Part shown: piece after piece, positions 63,885-64,000 of the stretch
Position numbering within the stretch: the first letter of the stretch is position 1
Layout of the letters: each line of letters starts with the position of its first letter
Source of the DNA: Planctomycetota bacterium
GTDB taxonomy: Bacteria; Planctomycetota; Planctomycetia; Pirellulales; Lacipirellulaceae
Reading direction: 5' to 3'
Assembly (NCBI GenBank): GCA_013152205.1
Contig: JAADGV010000111.1
Location: forward strand, 116,668-180,667
Length of the DNA stretch: 64,000 nucleotides
Made by a program: the position numbers and the translations under genes
The notes under the pieces: generated by a model
What the model was told of the DNA's origin: nothing
The model's input: the letters and a program-made list of their open reading frames with translations, nothing else
Databases searched by the model: none

Positions 63885-64000
63885 TAAGTTGCTCCGCCAT
63901 TTCCCCTTGCTTGCCGTTCTTAACGCCTTATACGATGAGATTGCCAACAAGGTACCGGGAGAGTTCAATGATTGTTTAAGCTTTGGCTGGTCAGGGGCGA

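Overview
The window looks like chromosome of a planctomycete, probably of the Pirellula/Rhodopirellula-Blastopirellula type. Evidence: two DUF1549/DUF1553 (CxxCH) plus DUF1501 (Tat signal) gene pairs, a TIGR03009-type secreted protein, PEP-CTERM proteins (one with a dockerin-like tail), a FloA/NfeD block, unusually scattered housekeeping genes, long intergenic imperfect palindromes, and mostly weak Shine-Dalgarno sites. This is inference from protein and repeat style; no 16S gene is present.

Layout. 1-2.3 kb: the C-terminal part of a type II glutamine synthetase followed by a type I (GlnA) enzyme. 2.36-4.40 kb: a small accessory island (unknown helical protein, PIN/VapC-like protein and small partner) bracketed by two 48-bp direct repeats spaced exactly 2000 bp. 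4.4-11.1 kb (mostly minus strand): RCK_C membrane protein, beta-barrel-like protein, a pyruvate/indolepyruvate-type decarboxylase overlapping mtnA, a membrane protein and an alanine dehydrogenase broken by a one-base frameshift. 11.2-16.1 kb (plus): rplM-rpsI, a DUF1549-DUF1501 pair, cutA. 16.2-27.4 kb: MBL hydrolase, PEP-CTERM protein, SMUG-type uracil-DNA glycosylase, scpA, HIT protein, dGTPase-like HD protein, PIN-TRAM protein, argS, rsfS, ychF. 28-33 kb: TPR protein, DAACS symporter, tRNA-Leu(GAG), ferritin. 33-40 kb (minus): NfeD (long), NfeD (short), FloA, two further small genes and a coiled-coil membrane protein form a probable membrane-microdomain cluster. 40-48.7 kb: secreted proteins, a glycosyltransferase, second DUF1501/DUF1549 pair. 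49.5-56.5 kb: tyrosine/arginine/proline repeat secreted peptide, a metallophosphoesterase overlapping an alpha/beta hydrolase by 107 bp, Bcp peroxiredoxin, PilZ-like protein, secreted STN-like protein, exported-looking methyltransferase. 56.9-61.1 kb (all plus): sigma-54 activator without sensor domain, two small basic proteins with the same C-terminal signature, a degenerate receiver-like protein and a PEP-CTERM protein; this is the best candidate for an undescribed system. 61-64 kb: trpC, zinc-ribbon membrane protein, DUF2007-like protein.

Intergenic DNA is rich in a MITE-like palindromic family: outer inverted ends resembling GGAGGATTGCGAAGTC enclose different inner palindromes. Several long inverted repeats, including one of about 630 bp, occupy the large gaps. 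No CRISPR array, rRNA, prophage or intact transposase gene was seen.
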